The position numbers and the translations under genes are program-made. A stretch of DNA of 63,865 bases from Oxalobacteraceae bacterium (GTDB lineage: Bacteria; Pseudomonadota; Gammaproteobacteria; Burkholderiales; Burkholderiaceae_D), in the NCBI GenBank assembly GCA_021768485.1, contig JAIZVZ010000010.1:1-63865 (forward strand). Reading direction: 5' to 3'. The notes beneath the pieces are model-generated. The model was not told the origin of the DNA. It ran no database searches and saw only the letters and a list, made by a program, of their open reading frames with translations. Below, piece by piece: positions 63,846 to 63,865 of the stretch (within the stretch, counting starts at the first letter, position 1; every line of letters starts with the position of its first letter).

Positions 63846-63865
63846 GGCTTCCTTTTTTCGGTAAA

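Overview
The window is a stretch of chromosome from a Betaproteobacterium of the order Burkholderiales, most likely family Oxalobacteraceae. The evidence is the overall GC-rich codon use, the rpsU-yqeY-dnaG-rpoD order, a very long RpoD, and a MutL that carries the nuclease motif expected where MutH is absent. The assignment is by gene content only, because no rRNA is present.

Positions 1-8,100 are accessory metabolism. The end of a TonB-dependent receptor is followed by four tightly packed genes: a THI5/NMT1-fold protein without signal peptide, an APH-fold kinase, a rhodanese and a PnuC-type carrier. They look like a vitamin or vitamin-precursor uptake and trapping operon. Two MFS carriers and an alpha/beta hydrolase follow. 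Positions 8,600-18,200 hold housekeeping genes: tRNA-Met, miaA, mutL, a DedA protein, a periplasmic alpha-carbonic anhydrase, a hexose-6-phosphate mutarotase, amiC, tsaE and queG.

Positions 18,177-22,232 are an overlapping operon kaiC-kaiB-PAS/GAF/GGDEF/EAL. It joins clock-type proteins to cyclic-di-GMP turnover and has a short palindromic repeat array upstream. A candidate structured RNA with promoter-like boxes and terminator lies at 22,701-22,960. Then come ogt, xerD, a small basic protein, an RND efflux pump with its adaptor, ybaK, plsY, tsaD, ybiB, an HDOD protein, a flavoprotein, and the macromolecular synthesis group rpsU, yqeY, dnaG and rpoD. RpoD carries about 250 extra N-terminal residues rich in lysine and alanine.

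Positions 42,293-48,391 are a roughly 6-kb, AT-richer genomic island inserted in the 3' end of tRNA-Ile(CAT), bounded by 45-bp perfect direct repeats. It carries a tyrosine integrase broken by an in-frame TAG, a TIR domain fused to a DnaB-type helicase C-terminal domain, IS and MITE remnants, and a retron of the Ec86/St85 type. The retron has a reverse transcriptase, an overlapping deoxyribosyltransferase-like effector, and a recognisable msr-msd RNA with a perfect 21-bp msd stem and 8-nt a1/a2 repeats. It is most likely an anti-phage defence island.

Positions 48,502-52,128 carry a SAM-hydroxide adenosyltransferase-family protein with a signal peptide, and a catecholate-type TonB receptor behind a Fur box and a G8 tract. 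Positions 52,264-61,476 form a co-directional selenocysteine block: formate dehydrogenase alpha (in-frame TGA = Sec196 with SECIS), beta, gamma, fdhE, selA, selB and tRNA-Sec. The window ends with a small lipoprotein, an AT-rich gap, a small membrane protein and a flavodoxin-like protein.
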